Assembly (NCBI GenBank): GCA_039920745.1
Contig: JBDSDD010000077.1
Coordinates: 47,604-111,603, forward strand
Length of the DNA: 64,000 nt
Direction of reading: 5' to 3'
DNA from: Scleromatobacter sp039920745
GTDB taxonomy: Bacteria > Pseudomonadota > Gammaproteobacteria > Burkholderiales > Burkholderiaceae_C
Made by a program: the position numbers and the translations under genes. This document shows, one piece after another, positions 43,170-52,009 of the stretch. Numbering within the stretch: position 1 is the first letter of the stretch; the number at the start of each line of letters is the position of its first letter. The notes below the pieces were generated by a model that had not been told where the DNA came from, ran no database searches, and saw only the letters and a list, made by a program, of their open reading frames with translations.

Positions 43170-43784
43170 ATGATGGTGCTGTATTCAGGAACCACCGACC
43201 CGTACTCGCACCGCTGCCGCTTCGTGCTGTTCGAAAAAGGAATGGACTTCGAGATCCGCGACGTGGATCTCTTCGCCAAGCCGGAAGACATTGCGCTGAT
43301 GAATCCGTACAACGAGGTGCCTATCCTCGTCGAACGTGACCTCATCCTGTACGAATCGCACATCATCAACGAGTACATCGATGAGCGCTTCCCGCACCCG
43401 CAGTTGATGCCGGGTGACCCGGTGGCGCGTGCCCGCGTGCGCCTGTTCCTGTTCAACTTCGAGAAGGAACTGTTCTCGAACGTCAACATCCTGGAAAGTC
43501 GTGGTGGCGTGAAGGCCAACGACAAGCAGCTCGAAAAGGCCCGCGCGCAGATCCGCGACCGCCTGACCCAGCTCGCGCCGATCTTCCTGAAGAACAAATA
43601 CATGCTCGGCGACGACTTCTCGATGCTCGACGTCGCGATCGCCCCGTTGCTGTGGCGCATCGACTACTACGGCATCGAACTGTCGAAGAACGCCGCGCCG
43701 CTGCTCAAATACGCGGAACGCATCTTCTCGCGTCCGGCCTACATCGAGGCGCTCACGCCCTCGGAAAAGGTCATGCGCAAGTGA
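43170..43784 (+). CDS. sspA: Stringent starvation protein A
   Basis: 204-residue GST-fold protein that binds RNA polymerase and helps stationary-phase and acid-stress expression. It starts MMVLYSGTTDPYSHRCRFVLFEKGMDFEI and has the conserved PYNEVPILVERDLILYESHIINEYIDERFPHPQLMP. The catalytic GST residue is absent, as is typical. GAGGGAG ribosome site. Followed by sspB, the standard pair. Confidence 0.96.
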   Translation: MMVLYSGTTDPYSHRCRFVLFEKGMDFEIRDVDLFAKPEDIALMNPYNEVPILVERDLILYESHIINEYIDERFPHPQLMPGDPVARARVRLFLFNFEKELFSNVNILESRGGVKANDKQLEKARAQIRDRLTQLAPIFLKNKYMLGDDFSMLDVAIAPLLWRIDYYGIELSKNAAPLLKYAERIFSRPAYIEALTPSEKVMRK

Positions 43785-43866
43785 TCCGGAACGGCCGGCC
43801 CCGGGCGTCTCGCTCGGGTCGGCCGGTTCTGTGCCCGATTCCCGTCCCGTCCCCGATTCGTCGTTC

Positions 43867-44424
43867 ATGACCCAGGTCAGCACCACCGAGATTCCCGGCA
43901 GCTCCACGCGGCCTTACCTGATCCGTGCGCTGCACGACTGGTGTACCGACAACGGCTTCACGCCCTACCTGGCCGTCCACGTCGACCGCTCGGTGCAGGT
44001 GCCGATGGAGTACGTCAAGAACAACGAGATCGTGCTCAACGTCGGCTTCGAGGCCACCAGCGGCCTCAAGCTCGGCAACGATTTCATCGAATTCCGCGCC
44101 CGCTTCGGCGGCATGGCGCGCGACATCCTGGTCCCCGTCGACCATGTCGTGGCGATCTATGCACGCGAGAACGGCCAAGGCATGGCCTTCCCGATGCCCA
44201 CCGGCGACGGCGAATCCACCCCGGTCGGCGACAACACCGGCCCGGTGACCCACTCGATGGCCCCGGCTGCAGATGGTGCCCCCCGTGGCTTGCGCCTGGC
44301 CCCGGCCAGCGCCCCGGTGGATGAAGGCACGCCCGAGGCCCCGGCCGACGACGGCAACGATCCCCCAGAGACCCCCCCGCCAACGCCGACGGCCCCGCGC
44401 CCGGCGCTCAAGCGCATCAAGTAA
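43867..44424 (+). CDS. sspB: ClpXP protease specificity-enhancing factor
   Basis: 185-residue adaptor that delivers ssrA-tagged and other substrates to ClpXP. The globular domain (~10-115, RPYLIRALHDWCTDNGFTPYLAVHVD...) is followed by an acidic, Pro-rich linker and a short C-terminal ALKRIK tail that binds the ClpX N-domain. I start it at 43867 (MTQVSTTEIP); an ATG 36 bp upstream is possible. Follows sspA. Confidence 0.95.
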   Translation: MTQVSTTEIPGSSTRPYLIRALHDWCTDNGFTPYLAVHVDRSVQVPMEYVKNNEIVLNVGFEATSGLKLGNDFIEFRARFGGMARDILVPVDHVVAIYARENGQGMAFPMPTGDGESTPVGDNTGPVTHSMAPAADGAPRGLRLAPASAPVDEGTPEAPADDGNDPPETPPPTPTAPRPALKRIK

Positions 44425-44458
44425 AGTCCTGCCGGAGCGCGCAACCCGCGTTCCACAC

Positions 44459-44534
44459 GCCGACTTAGCTCAGTTGGTAGAGCACCCGCCTTGTAAGCGG
44501 AAGGTCTTCGGTTCGATTCCGAAAGTCGGCACCA
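44459..44534 (+). tRNA. tRNA-Thr(TGT)
   Basis: 76 nt with encoded CCA. Acceptor GCCGACT/AGTCGGC is perfect; the anticodon loop CTTGTAA gives TGT; T arm TTCGG/CCGAA is perfect. It lies 34 bp after sspB. Confidence 0.97.
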
Positions 44535-44647
44535 GTTCTGCGCCGCGCACGCGCACCGCGCGTGCGTCGGGTTGGCACTTTGCCTCGGCCGCTTCCTCGT
44601 CGCGCCGCCCGCTATGCTGAAACGGTCCAGCGCCAGGAGAAACGTCG

Positions 44648-45817
44648 ATGAGACCGCGCCTGTTTGCCTGTGTGGCCGTGGTCGTCGTGATCGCGCTGGC
44701 GGGGTGTGCCGCGGCGCCGGGTGCCGATGACGAGGCGACGCTGGCAGCATCGAACGATTCGCGCTCGACGCTGGACTTGTCGACGAAGCCGCCCACGCGT
44801 GACCCGCGCTCGCCCGGCTACCCTGCCGCCACCGAACTCCCCGACGGCCAATTGCCGTCGCCGCGCCAGGACGGCAACTTCATCCTCGGCCCGACGCACG
44901 CCGAAGCGCCCGAAATGACGCCGCAAACCGGGGTGCCCAAAGGCCGCGTCGTCACGTTCACGATGGTGTCGGCCGACAGCAAGATTTTCCCTGGCCAGGT
45001 GCGTGACCAGTCGGTCTACGATGCGCCGTCGGAGCCGGGCGATCCGGCGACGCTCGTGCTGACCGCGGTGCATCCGGGCCCGTGGACGCGCACGGTCAGC
45101 GTCTACATCCCCGCCGGCTACGTGGCGGGCGCCGAGTTGCCGTTCATGGTCGACCAGGACGGCCCGAACGAGTGGCTGTGCACCGCGCTCGACAACCTGA
45201 TCGCCCAGAAGCGGGTGCCTGCGATGGCCGTGGTGTCCATCCAGAACGGCGGCGGCGATGCGCAGGGCAGCGAGCGTGGGCTCGAGTACGACACGCTGTC
45301 GGATCGCTACGAGCAGTTCGTCGAGACCGAGGTGCTGCCGCGGGTACGCGCGCGCGCGGGCGTCGCCCTGACCAGCGATCCGGATGGCCGGGCCACGTCG
45401 GGTCTGAGCTCGGGCGCCATCGCGGCTTTCACGATGGCCTGGCTGCATCCCGAGCACTACCGGCGCGTGCTGGCCTACTCGATCACCGCCGTGAACCAGC
45501 AATGGCCGAAGGACGCGGCGCAGCCCGGCGGGGCCTGGATCTATCACCAGAGCCTCATCCCGACGAGCCCGCTCAAGCCGATCCGCGTGTGGATGGAGGT
45601 GGGCGACCGCGACCTCTACGACCCGAACCCCCGTGTGCACGACGACTGGCACGACTGGACGCGCGCCAGCGAGAACATGGCCAAGGCGCTGGGCCGCAAG
45701 GGCTACCACGTGCAGTTCGTGTTCGCACGCAACGCGCAGCACAGCGACGGGCCGGTGCGGCGGCAGACCTTGCCCGAGGCGCTGGAGTACGTCTGGCAGG
45801 GCTATCCGATCCGCTGA
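44648..45817 (+). CDS. Esterase-family lipoprotein (EsterD/Fes-like alpha/beta hydrolase)
   Basis: 389 residues. A lipoprotein signal with lipobox LAGC (Cys20) is followed by a disordered Pro/Asp-rich linker to ~residue 85. The hydrolase domain has the nucleophile in GLSSGAIA, an acid in EVGDRDLYD and the histidine in NAQHSDG, the order of the esterase D / putative-esterase family. It is probably held at the outer membrane facing the periplasm or outside. Substrate unknown. Confidence 0.88.
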   Translation: MRPRLFACVAVVVVIALAGCAAAPGADDEATLAASNDSRSTLDLSTKPPTRDPRSPGYPAATELPDGQLPSPRQDGNFILGPTHAEAPEMTPQTGVPKGRVVTFTMVSADSKIFPGQVRDQSVYDAPSEPGDPATLVLTAVHPGPWTRTVSVYIPAGYVAGAELPFMVDQDGPNEWLCTALDNLIAQKRVPAMAVVSIQNGGGDAQGSERGLEYDTLSDRYEQFVETEVLPRVRARAGVALTSDPDGRATSGLSSGAIAAFTMAWLHPEHYRRVLAYSITAVNQQWPKDAAQPGGAWIYHQSLIPTSPLKPIRVWMEVGDRDLYDPNPRVHDDWHDWTRASENMAKALGRKGYHVQFVFARNAQHSDGPVRRQTLPEALEYVWQGYPIR

Positions 45818-45840
45818 GCGCGGTTCGGCGCGGCACGCCC

Positions 45841-45878
45841 GCCTCCGCCAACGCGGCGTCGCTCGGCTTGGCGGAGGC
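45841..45878. terminator. Inverted repeat after the esterase gene
   Basis: Perfect 11-bp arms GCCTCCGCCAA/TTGGCGGAGGC separated by 16 nt, 23 bp after the esterase stop. Likely terminator, though no T-tract follows. Confidence 0.5.
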
Positions 45879-45961
45879 CGTTGCATCGGACGTCGCGGCC
45901 TTCCCGCGCACCGCTCGCGCTGCCACATGCCCGACAATCGAGGTCAATAGCGGAGGGTGGA

Positions 45962-46396
45962 ATGGGCGCAGGAAGCAGTTTTTTGAGACGTCGGCTCACG
46001 GTCATATTCTTCTTGATGGCCGTGCTGGGCGTGTTCGGCACAGTCGACGGATGGACGCGAGCCCGCGACGATCGCGCATTCGACCAGCGCGGCAAGCCCG
46101 CGCTGACGCTGCCCGAGACGCACCTGCCCGCCTCGACGAGCGCCGGCACGGAGGTCTCGCTGTCGTACATCGACGCCAACGACAACGTCGTCAACGCCAA
46201 GCCCGTGGCGCTGAACCAGGAGCGGCTGGAGGCGGTGCGCGGCGGCGGGCGGCTGCAGATCGTCTATTTGCCCGACCGGCCACGGACAATCCGTTTCGTG
46301 GTTTGGGAGCGGCAGATCGTCCCGTTCTGGGCGGGCCCGTTGATCACCGTGGCGGGCGCCATCGGCTTCATCGTGCTGCTGCGCGGCCGGCGCTGA
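45962..46396 (+). CDS. Two-helix membrane protein, unknown
   Basis: 144 residues with a good ribosome site (GGAGGG). One helix at residues ~11-27 (LTVIFFLMAVLGVFGTV) and one near the C-terminus (~120-137, FWAGPLITVAGAIGFIVLLRG) flank a soluble middle that resembles a DUF3592-type SLSYID-x-NDxVVNA strand pattern. That similarity is by eye and weak. Function unknown. Confidence 0.75.
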   Translation: MGAGSSFLRRRLTVIFFLMAVLGVFGTVDGWTRARDDRAFDQRGKPALTLPETHLPASTSAGTEVSLSYIDANDNVVNAKPVALNQERLEAVRGGGRLQIVYLPDRPRTIRFVVWERQIVPFWAGPLITVAGAIGFIVLLRGRR

Positions 46397-46489
46397 TCTC
46401 GCGCGGCGCGCGTTGCACCGCGGCCCTGCCGGAAGCCGGCGCTCGAGCCTGCGCTATCCTGCGCTCGAGCCCCCTGTCGAAAGCCCGCC

Positions 46490-46759
46490 ATGCCCAGCCC
46501 CCTGACCGACCTCTTCGAGCAGCAACGCATCGAGAACGCGCGGCTGTCCGGGCAGATCGTCGCGCTGGAAATGGCGGTCAAGCTGCTGTTCATCCAGCAT
46601 CCGAACTCGAACGCGCTGGCAGCGTTCTATTCGAAGGCCATCGACGGGTTGCTGGACATCACGCTGGCCACGCGCATGCCCGAGGAGATGCGCGACGCGC
46701 TGGACCAGGCGCGCAACGGCATCCTCGAGGCGATGAACACGCAGCCCAAGCTCCCCTGA
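46490..46759 (+). CDS. Small helical protein, unknown
   Basis: 89 residues, MPSPLTDLFEQQRIENARLSG..., predicted mostly helical with a coiled-coil-like start. No family recognised. The ribosome site is weak, but composition is protein-like and the stop is clean. It runs against the decayed RCC1-type gene on the other strand and may mark the boundary that truncated it. Confidence 0.55.
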   Translation: MPSPLTDLFEQQRIENARLSGQIVALEMAVKLLFIQHPNSNALAAFYSKAIDGLLDITLATRMPEEMRDALDQARNGILEAMNTQPKLP

Positions 46760-46776
46760 GCGGGATCCCCAACGAG

Positions 46777-47013
46777 CCGGTGTCGTTGCTGCCCCAGCAC
46801 CACGCCTTGCCACGCCCGAGCCGAGTCCCCAGCACCAGGCCTGGCCAGCGTGCGCGATGGCGAAGGTGTGCGGCTGGCTCGCCGCGATGTCGCGAAAGAC
46901 ATGCCCTGCGGTGATGCCGAGGCGACGCCGGCGCCGTCCAAGGCGATGAGCGCCGCCGAGAGCGCCAGGAGCGGCGCCCAGCGCGCGGCGGGTGACCCTG
47001 CGTTCTTGACCAT
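46777..47013 (-). pseudogene. Frameshifted remnant of a secreted RCC1-repeat protein
   Basis: The ATG at 47013 has GGGAGG upstream and opens a signal peptide (MVKNAGSPAARWAPLLALSA...VASAS). RCC1-repeat sequence then appears in two other frames of the same strand: HTFAIAHAGQAWCWG in one and GKAWCWGSNDTGSLG in the next. At least two frameshifts and loss of later repeats are needed to explain this. RCC1 proteins normally have several such blades, so the gene is dead. Confidence 0.65.
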
Positions 47014-47080
47014 GGCAAACCTCCCATCGACGGTAACGGGCGTCGCGACGGAGCTGTCGCGCACAGGGCGCCTGCGCAGG

Positions 47081-47325
47081 CTAGCGGTCGCGTCGCCGTG
47101 GGGTGTCGTGGCTGTCCTTCGCGTCCTGGTCGGGGCGCGGGCCGTCCACCTGCTGGCCGTGCATGCCACGTCCACCGCCGCCGCCGCCACTCCCCATCTG
47201 TGCCTGGGCCGGGCCGCCGACCGCGGCGAGTCCGAACAGTGCGGCGAGGGTCGCGCGGCGGCGGGCGGCGAGGGCCGGGGGCGGAGCGGGCCCTGTCGGG
47301 GGTGGGCAGGTCGCCAGGGATCATG
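47081..47325 (-). pseudogene. Frameshifted fragment of a small Gly-rich exported protein
   Basis: On the minus strand, upstream of the RCC1 remnant, one frame encodes an Arg-rich signal (ALAARRRATLAALFGLAAV, cleavage near AQA) followed by MGSGGGGGGRGMHGQQVDG and a stop at 47081. That frame has no ATG, GTG or TTG start; an ATG (near 47328) lies in a neighbouring frame. A frameshift between start and signal is the simplest reading. Confidence 0.4.
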
Positions 47326-47429
47326 GCGTCACGCACGGGGCGAGCAAGGCAGGTGCATCTGCCGGCGCGATGGTTGCCGGCGTTTGTAGACAACACGTGG
47401 CCGCCGACACGCGGCCGGCGGCGACGCCG

Positions 47430-48737
47430 TCAATGCAGCTTGACCAGCGGCCGCGCGCGCTTGACCAGGAAGCGCGCCATCGCCAGCACCGTGGTGCGCA
47501 TCGTCCCCATCACCGCGCGGTGGTGCATCAGGTGCAGGCTGACGTAGACCATGCGTGCGAACAGGCCCTCGACGAACCAGGTCGTCGACTTGAACAGGTT
47601 GCCCATCAGGCTGCCCACCGTCGCACTGGAGCCGATCGATACGAGCGAGCCGCGGTCGTGAAAGAGGTACGGTGGGCGGGTGCCGAGGTCGGTGCCGGCC
47701 GGCTGCTGCAGCAGCGCATAGAGATAGTCTGCCTGCTGGTGCGCGGACTGCGCGCGCGGCGGCACGGAGCGTCCGCCGGGCTGCGGACAGAACGCGCAGT
47801 CGCCGAACGCGAACACACCCGGCACGCCGTCGACGCGCAACTGTCCGTCGACCATCACCTGGCCGCCCTTGGTCACCGGCAGTCCCACCTGGCCCAGCAG
47901 CGGCGGCGCCTTGATGCCGGCAGCCCACACACACAAGTCGGCCGGGTAGACGGTGCCGTCGGCGTCGGTCACCTGGTTCCAGTCCACGCGCACCACGCGG
48001 CACGCGGTGTTGACCTCGACGTGGCGCTGGCGCAGCAAGCGCGTGGCGGCAGCCGACACGTTCTCGGCCAGCGGCGCGAGCAGGCGCGGCGCGCCTTCGA
48101 GGATGCGGATGCGCACGTCGCGCGACGCGTCGATGTGGCGCAGCCCGTACTGCGCGTGAAGCGATGTCGCCTCGCGCAGTTCGGCGGCCAGTTCGACGCC
48201 GGTGGCGCCGCCGCCGATGATCACGATGTCGAGCGCTGCGCGCGGGTCGTGGCTCTTGCGGATGTCCACCAGCGACAGCAGTTGCAGCATGCGCAGGCGG
48301 AACCGCTCCGCGTCATGCGGGCCGTCCAGCGAGAATGCGTGGTGGGCGACGCCCGGCACGCCGAAGTCGTTGGAGACGCTGCCGATGGCCAGCACCAGCG
48401 ATTCGTAGCCGACGCGGCGTTCGGGCAGCACTTCCTCGGCGCCGTCCATCACCGCGGAGACCACCAACTGGCGGGCGCCGGTGTCCAGGCCCATCATCGC
48501 GCCGTACAGGAACGAGAAGCCGTTGTCGTGGGCCAGCATCTGGTACGACAGGCCTTCCTGGTGGATGTCCAGCGTGCCTGCGGCCACTTCGTGCAGCGAC
48601 GGCTTCCAGATGTGGAACAGCTTGGCGTCCACCAGCGCGACCCGCTCGGGCCCCCACTTGCGGCCCAGCTTGCAAGCCAGTTCGAGACCGCCGGCACCGC
48701 CGCCGACGACGAGTACCTTGAAGGGTTGGTCAGTCAT
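47430..48737 (-). CDS. ndh: Type II NADH dehydrogenase (NDH-2)
   Basis: 435-residue peripheral flavoprotein passing electrons from NADH to quinone without proton pumping. The FAD fold is KVLVVGGGAGGLELACKLG at the N-terminus, the NADH fold DIVIIGGGATGVELAAEL near residue 165; FGDCAFCPQ is the second FAD contact. The C-terminus is basic/amphipathic for membrane attachment. I start at 48737 (MTDQPFKVLVV); an upstream in-frame extension is low-complexity. The 14-bp motif lies 22 bp before the start. Confidence 0.94.
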   Translation of the reverse strand: MTDQPFKVLVVGGGAGGLELACKLGRKWGPERVALVDAKLFHIWKPSLHEVAAGTLDIHQEGLSYQMLAHDNGFSFLYGAMMGLDTGARQLVVSAVMDGAEEVLPERRVGYESLVLAIGSVSNDFGVPGVAHHAFSLDGPHDAERFRLRMLQLLSLVDIRKSHDPRAALDIVIIGGGATGVELAAELREATSLHAQYGLRHIDASRDVRIRILEGAPRLLAPLAENVSAAATRLLRQRHVEVNTACRVVRVDWNQVTDADGTVYPADLCVWAAGIKAPPLLGQVGLPVTKGGQVMVDGQLRVDGVPGVFAFGDCAFCPQPGGRSVPPRAQSAHQQADYLYALLQQPAGTDLGTRPPYLFHDRGSLVSIGSSATVGSLMGNLFKSTTWFVEGLFARMVYVSLHLMHHRAVMGTMRTTVLAMARFLVKRARPLVKLH

Positions 48738-48759
48738 GGGATCTTTGTCATTTGCGTCA

Positions 48760-48773
48760 CCTAAGTGTTTACC
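48760..48773 (-). promoter_or_regulatory. 14-bp motif GGTAAACACTTAGG, copy 2
   Basis: Identical to the motif before the GNAT gene at 19449-19462, same orientation relative to its gene, here 22 bp before the NDH-2 start codon. Confidence 0.5.
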
Positions 48774-48981
48774 ACGAGATGCTCGACCTTTCTGGGGCGG
48801 CAACCCCAACTTTGGCGGGATCGGCTTCGTCACTGCGGCAATCACACATGAGACCGCGTCGCCGGGAGGCGACGAGTGCAGCTGATGGCGCGCATGGGGC
48901 GCCTGCCGGCGGCGCGCCCCGGCGCTTGAATTGGCGCCGCGCAAGCAGGCTTGCTGTTGAAATGAGCCGTCGTTCAGGCAC

Positions 48982-49425
48982 TCAGGCTTCGTCGATGATC
49001 GAGTAGAGGCGCCGCAGTTCCTCGCGCGCTCCTGCGACGCATTCGAGGCAGCCGTCGAAGTCGCCGGTGCCGTTCATGATCGCCACGCCCCAGTTGGCGC
49101 CATCGCTGTCGCGCTTGTGCCAGTACACGCCGCCAAAGAACACATCGGCGCATGCGTCGCAGGGCAGGGCGACGGCGCTGATCATGCGGCGGATGTAGTC
49201 GCGCGTCATGATGTGCCGCCCGGTGGTGTCGCGGTCGGCTTCGGCGTGCACGGCGACATCGGCGGCAGCCTCGATGGCGGTCTTGAACGACAGCATCGAC
49301 GGCGCGTTCACCGCGATCCCGAGCAGGTCGGCGGCGGAGACCGTGCGCGCATGCCAACGCCAGCGCCCGCCGGCTTGCCGAACGAATTCCACCGACTCGT
49401 CGGTGATGATCTCGCTGCGATCCAC
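48982..49425 (-). CDS. Conserved-looking hypothetical protein with Cys-rich C-terminal half
   Basis: 147 residues from the GTG at 49425, which has an excellent GAGGAGA ribosome site; an ATG at 49470 would add 15 residues with a poor site. Residues ~10-55 (VEFVRQAGGRWRWHARTV...) look like a small beta-sheet domain resembling DUF1508/YegP repeats by eye. The C-terminal half has four cysteines (CDAC, CLEC) and a WHKRDSDGANWGVA core. Role unknown. Confidence 0.6.
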   Translation of the reverse strand: MDRSEIITDESVEFVRQAGGRWRWHARTVSAADLLGIAVNAPSMLSFKTAIEAAADVAVHAEADRDTTGRHIMTRDYIRRMISAVALPCDACADVFFGGVYWHKRDSDGANWGVAIMNGTGDFDGCLECVAGAREELRRLYSIIDEA

Positions 49426-49591
49426 GTGCGTCTCCTCGGCGTGCTGCCGGATGGACCAGAGGGAGCCCATCGTAGGACTTTTCCGTGAAGGAGTCCGCGC
49501 GCATTCTGGGGATGGCCGCTGAAGCATCCTGTCACCCCACCGCCGGGCTCGCCGTTTGCTGAATAACGGATGAATCCCCAGGAGGTGAGCC

Positions 49592-49777
49592 ATGATTTCC
49601 ACTGTCTCGAGCGCCAACAACTCAGTACCGTCCCACCCCGCACCGTTCGACAAGGGCTGGGTGCCGCAGGACTACGTCGGCCCCGTCGCCCTGCCAGGCA
49701 CCGGCCGCATGGTGTTCTGGACCGGCCGCATCGCGATCGGGCTGCGTTACGCACCGCCGGAGCGCGTGCAGCACTGA
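49592..49777 (+). CDS. 61-aa small protein, unknown
   Basis: Strong Shine-Dalgarno (CAGGAGGTGAG, ideal spacing) before the ATG. The product ends RMVFWTGRIAIGLRYAPPERVQH, a compact motif seen (by memory) in other small Burkholderiales hypotheticals. No signal or membrane helix. Stands alone between a divergent hypothetical gene and the BON gene. Confidence 0.6.
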   Translation: MISTVSSANNSVPSHPAPFDKGWVPQDYVGPVALPGTGRMVFWTGRIAIGLRYAPPERVQH

Positions 49778-49879
49778 TGCGGATCGGGCGCCGGCGCCGT
49801 CCGGTGCGTGCCGCCCGCGTTCCCGCCGCGTCGTGGCAGCAGCTCTCGTTGGATGTTCGTGTGGCCAGTCGCCACCAAC

Positions 49880-49906
49880 AAAAATGCCCCGCGACGCGGG
49901 GCATTT
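49880..49906 (-). terminator. Terminator of the BON lipoprotein gene
   Basis: A 12-bp inverted repeat (AAATGCCCCGCG and its complement) flanks a single central base, so the hairpin loop must open the innermost pairs. TTTT follows on the minus strand. Confidence 0.8.
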
Positions 49907-49952
49907 CTTCGAGCGCAGCGGCCGCGCAAGGCGTCCGCCGCAGTCGAGAGAC

Positions 49953-50264
49953 TTACTTGACGATGATGTCGTTGCGAACGTCGGAGACGCCGTTCGTGTT
50001 GCGCGCCAGGCGCTCGGCCATCATGCGCTCTTCGCCGGACTTGGCGAAGCCCGACAATTGCACGACGCCCTTCATCGTGTCGACCTTGATGGCCATCGCG
50101 CTGACGGTCGGATCTTCGGCGAACTTGGCCTTGACCTTGGTGGTCACGGCGGCGTCGTCGACGTACGCGCCGACGGTTTCCTGGTGGCGTTCGACGGCAC
50201 AGCCAGTGGCGGTGACGAGTGTGGTGGCGGCGACCATGGCGGCAATGGCGAGACGAGTGATCAT
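49953..50264 (-). CDS. BON-domain lipoprotein
   Basis: 103 residues. A lipoprotein signal with lipobox TATGC (Cys22) precedes one BON domain (about 37-103, DDAAVTTKVKAKFAEDPTVSAMAIKVDTMKGVVQLSGFAKS...VRNDIIVK). BON proteins such as OsmY protect the envelope under osmotic stress. The ATG at 50264 has GGAG upstream. Its neighbour is the sensor kinase gene 165 bp upstream on the same strand, which may control it; inference only. Confidence 0.9.
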   Translation of the reverse strand: MITRLAIAAMVAATTLVTATGCAVERHQETVGAYVDDAAVTTKVKAKFAEDPTVSAMAIKVDTMKGVVQLSGFAKSGEERMMAERLARNTNGVSDVRNDIIVK

Positions 50265-50429
50265 GTTGTGCTCCTTCGGGATACGTTGTGGATACGGTCT
50301 CTGGACGATATGACGCTGGACCTTGGAACACGATAGGCGGAAGACGGGTCGCGGTGTCGGACGGCACCGACAGCGTGCCCGCCTCGCGGAATCGATGCTG
50401 CGAGCGCACATCGCGTGCGCCATGCCCGG

Positions 50430-51869
50430 CTAACCGACGTTCGCAGGGGGGCGCGGAAAACTTCCCGGGCCGAGCAGCGTGGCGACGTCGTGCGTGGAGT
50501 CCACGGCGTCCTGCACGTGATCGGGCAGTGGGAGGCGCGCCTGGATCGTCGTGCCTTGCCCGGGCTTGGACTTGATCTTGAGCTCGCCGCGGGACGACTG
50601 CACGCGAAAGCGCATGCCCGCGAGCCCGTGCGCGGCGGCGCGCGCGGCGGCCGGGTCGAAGCCGGTGCCGTCGTCGCGCACGGCGACCATCGCCCAGCCG
50701 CCGCGCTCCGTGACGCTCACGCGCACTGTCGTGGCCCGGGCGTATTTGGCCACGTTGGTGAGCGCCTCCTGCACCAGGCGGTAGACGGTCAGCTTGCCGG
50801 CATCATCGAGCTGCAGCTCCTCGACATCCGTCTCGATCGTCAGCTCGCTGCGTTCGGCGAACTCGACACACAGGATCTCGAGTGCTGCCTTGAGGCCCAG
50901 GTTGTCCAGGGAAGATGGCCGCAAGTCCTCGATGATGCGGCGCTTGAGCGCGATGCCTTCGTCGAGCGTCTTGACCAGGTGGCTCATGCGCTCGAGCACC
51001 TCGGGTGTGGCCTCGGAGAGCCGGCTGCGCATGCGCGCCACATCCAGCTTGGCGGCTGTGAGCAGGCCGCCCAGCTCGTCGTGCAGCTCGCGCGCAAGGT
51101 TGCTGCGCTCGTCCTCGCGAGCTGTCTGCAAGTGGTTGGCGATCTGCGTGATCTCGCGCGTGCGGCGCTCCACCTCCACCTCTAGCCGATCACGTTCGAA
51201 GCGCAACGCGGCCGCGCGTTCGAGACGTTCGTCGTCGAAACGACGCGCCTGGCGCGCGTACAGCAGGAGTGCGGCCAGGCTCACCACCACCAGGGCGGCG
51301 ATGCCGATGCGCGAGAACAACAGCGTCTCGGTGAGCAGCTCGCGCGAATCGTCGATGCGCGCGGTCTCGACGCGCGCCATGTTGCGCGCCTGGCCCTCGA
51401 TCGCCAGCATGGTCTCGCGGCCGATGTCGGTGAGCATCACGTCACGCCAGCCTTCGGTGTGCGCGCTCTCGAACATCGTGACGGTGGTGTCGAGCTCGGA
51501 CATGCGCTGGCGCGTCAGCTCGTCGAGCTTCTTGACATCCGCATTGCGGTCCGGCCAGGCCGAATAGATCTGCGCGAGCCTGGCCAGCTGGGCCTGCACC
51601 TGCGCCGCGGCGCGCGTGTACGGTTCCTTGTATTCGGGTCGTGCGGTGAGCAGGTAGCCGCGCTGGCCCGACTCGGCCGCGATGACCTCGCGCATCAGCA
51701 GGCCGACCTCGACGCGGGCCTCCAGCAAGGCCTCGCGACTGGCGATGACGGCGAGCGCGCGCTGGTGGCCGATTTCGTTGGTCAACAGCACGGCCAGGCC
51801 GAGAACGAGCGCCACCGGAGCCGCGAAGCGACTGCGTCGCGCGGTTTCCAGCGTTCTCAGGAATGACAT
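50430..51869 (-). CDS. CHASE3-domain sensor histidine kinase (NarL/DegS class)
   Basis: 479 residues. Helix TM1 (~16-32), a periplasmic CHASE3 sensor (~35-185, MREVIAAESGQRGYLLT), TM2 (~190-210), coiled coil, HisKA_3 dimerisation domain with phospho-acceptor in ARELHDELGGLLTAAKLD, and HATPase_c (VQEALTNVAKYA, DDGTGFD, GLAGMRFRV). ATG at 51869. Divergent from its likely partner response regulator 140 bp away. Confidence 0.93.
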   Translation of the reverse strand: MSFLRTLETARRSRFAAPVALVLGLAVLLTNEIGHQRALAVIASREALLEARVEVGLLMREVIAAESGQRGYLLTARPEYKEPYTRAAAQVQAQLARLAQIYSAWPDRNADVKKLDELTRQRMSELDTTVTMFESAHTEGWRDVMLTDIGRETMLAIEGQARNMARVETARIDDSRELLTETLLFSRIGIAALVVVSLAALLLYARQARRFDDERLERAAALRFERDRLEVEVERRTREITQIANHLQTAREDERSNLARELHDELGGLLTAAKLDVARMRSRLSEATPEVLERMSHLVKTLDEGIALKRRIIEDLRPSSLDNLGLKAALEILCVEFAERSELTIETDVEELQLDDAGKLTVYRLVQEALTNVAKYARATTVRVSVTERGGWAMVAVRDDGTGFDPAAARAAAHGLAGMRFRVQSSRGELKIKSKPGQGTTIQARLPLPDHVQDAVDSTHDVATLLGPGSFPRPPANVG

Positions 51870-52009
51870 GTCGGGTTCCCCGCTACACTTGAATGACTCG
51901 GCTCGCTGATTGCCCTCAACGCGACAGCGTGACCCACGAGGCGATCGAGCCGATTCAATCGGCAAGTCGCCGACCTGAATTCAAGTTCATCGATTCCGCG
52001 GGAGACTAC

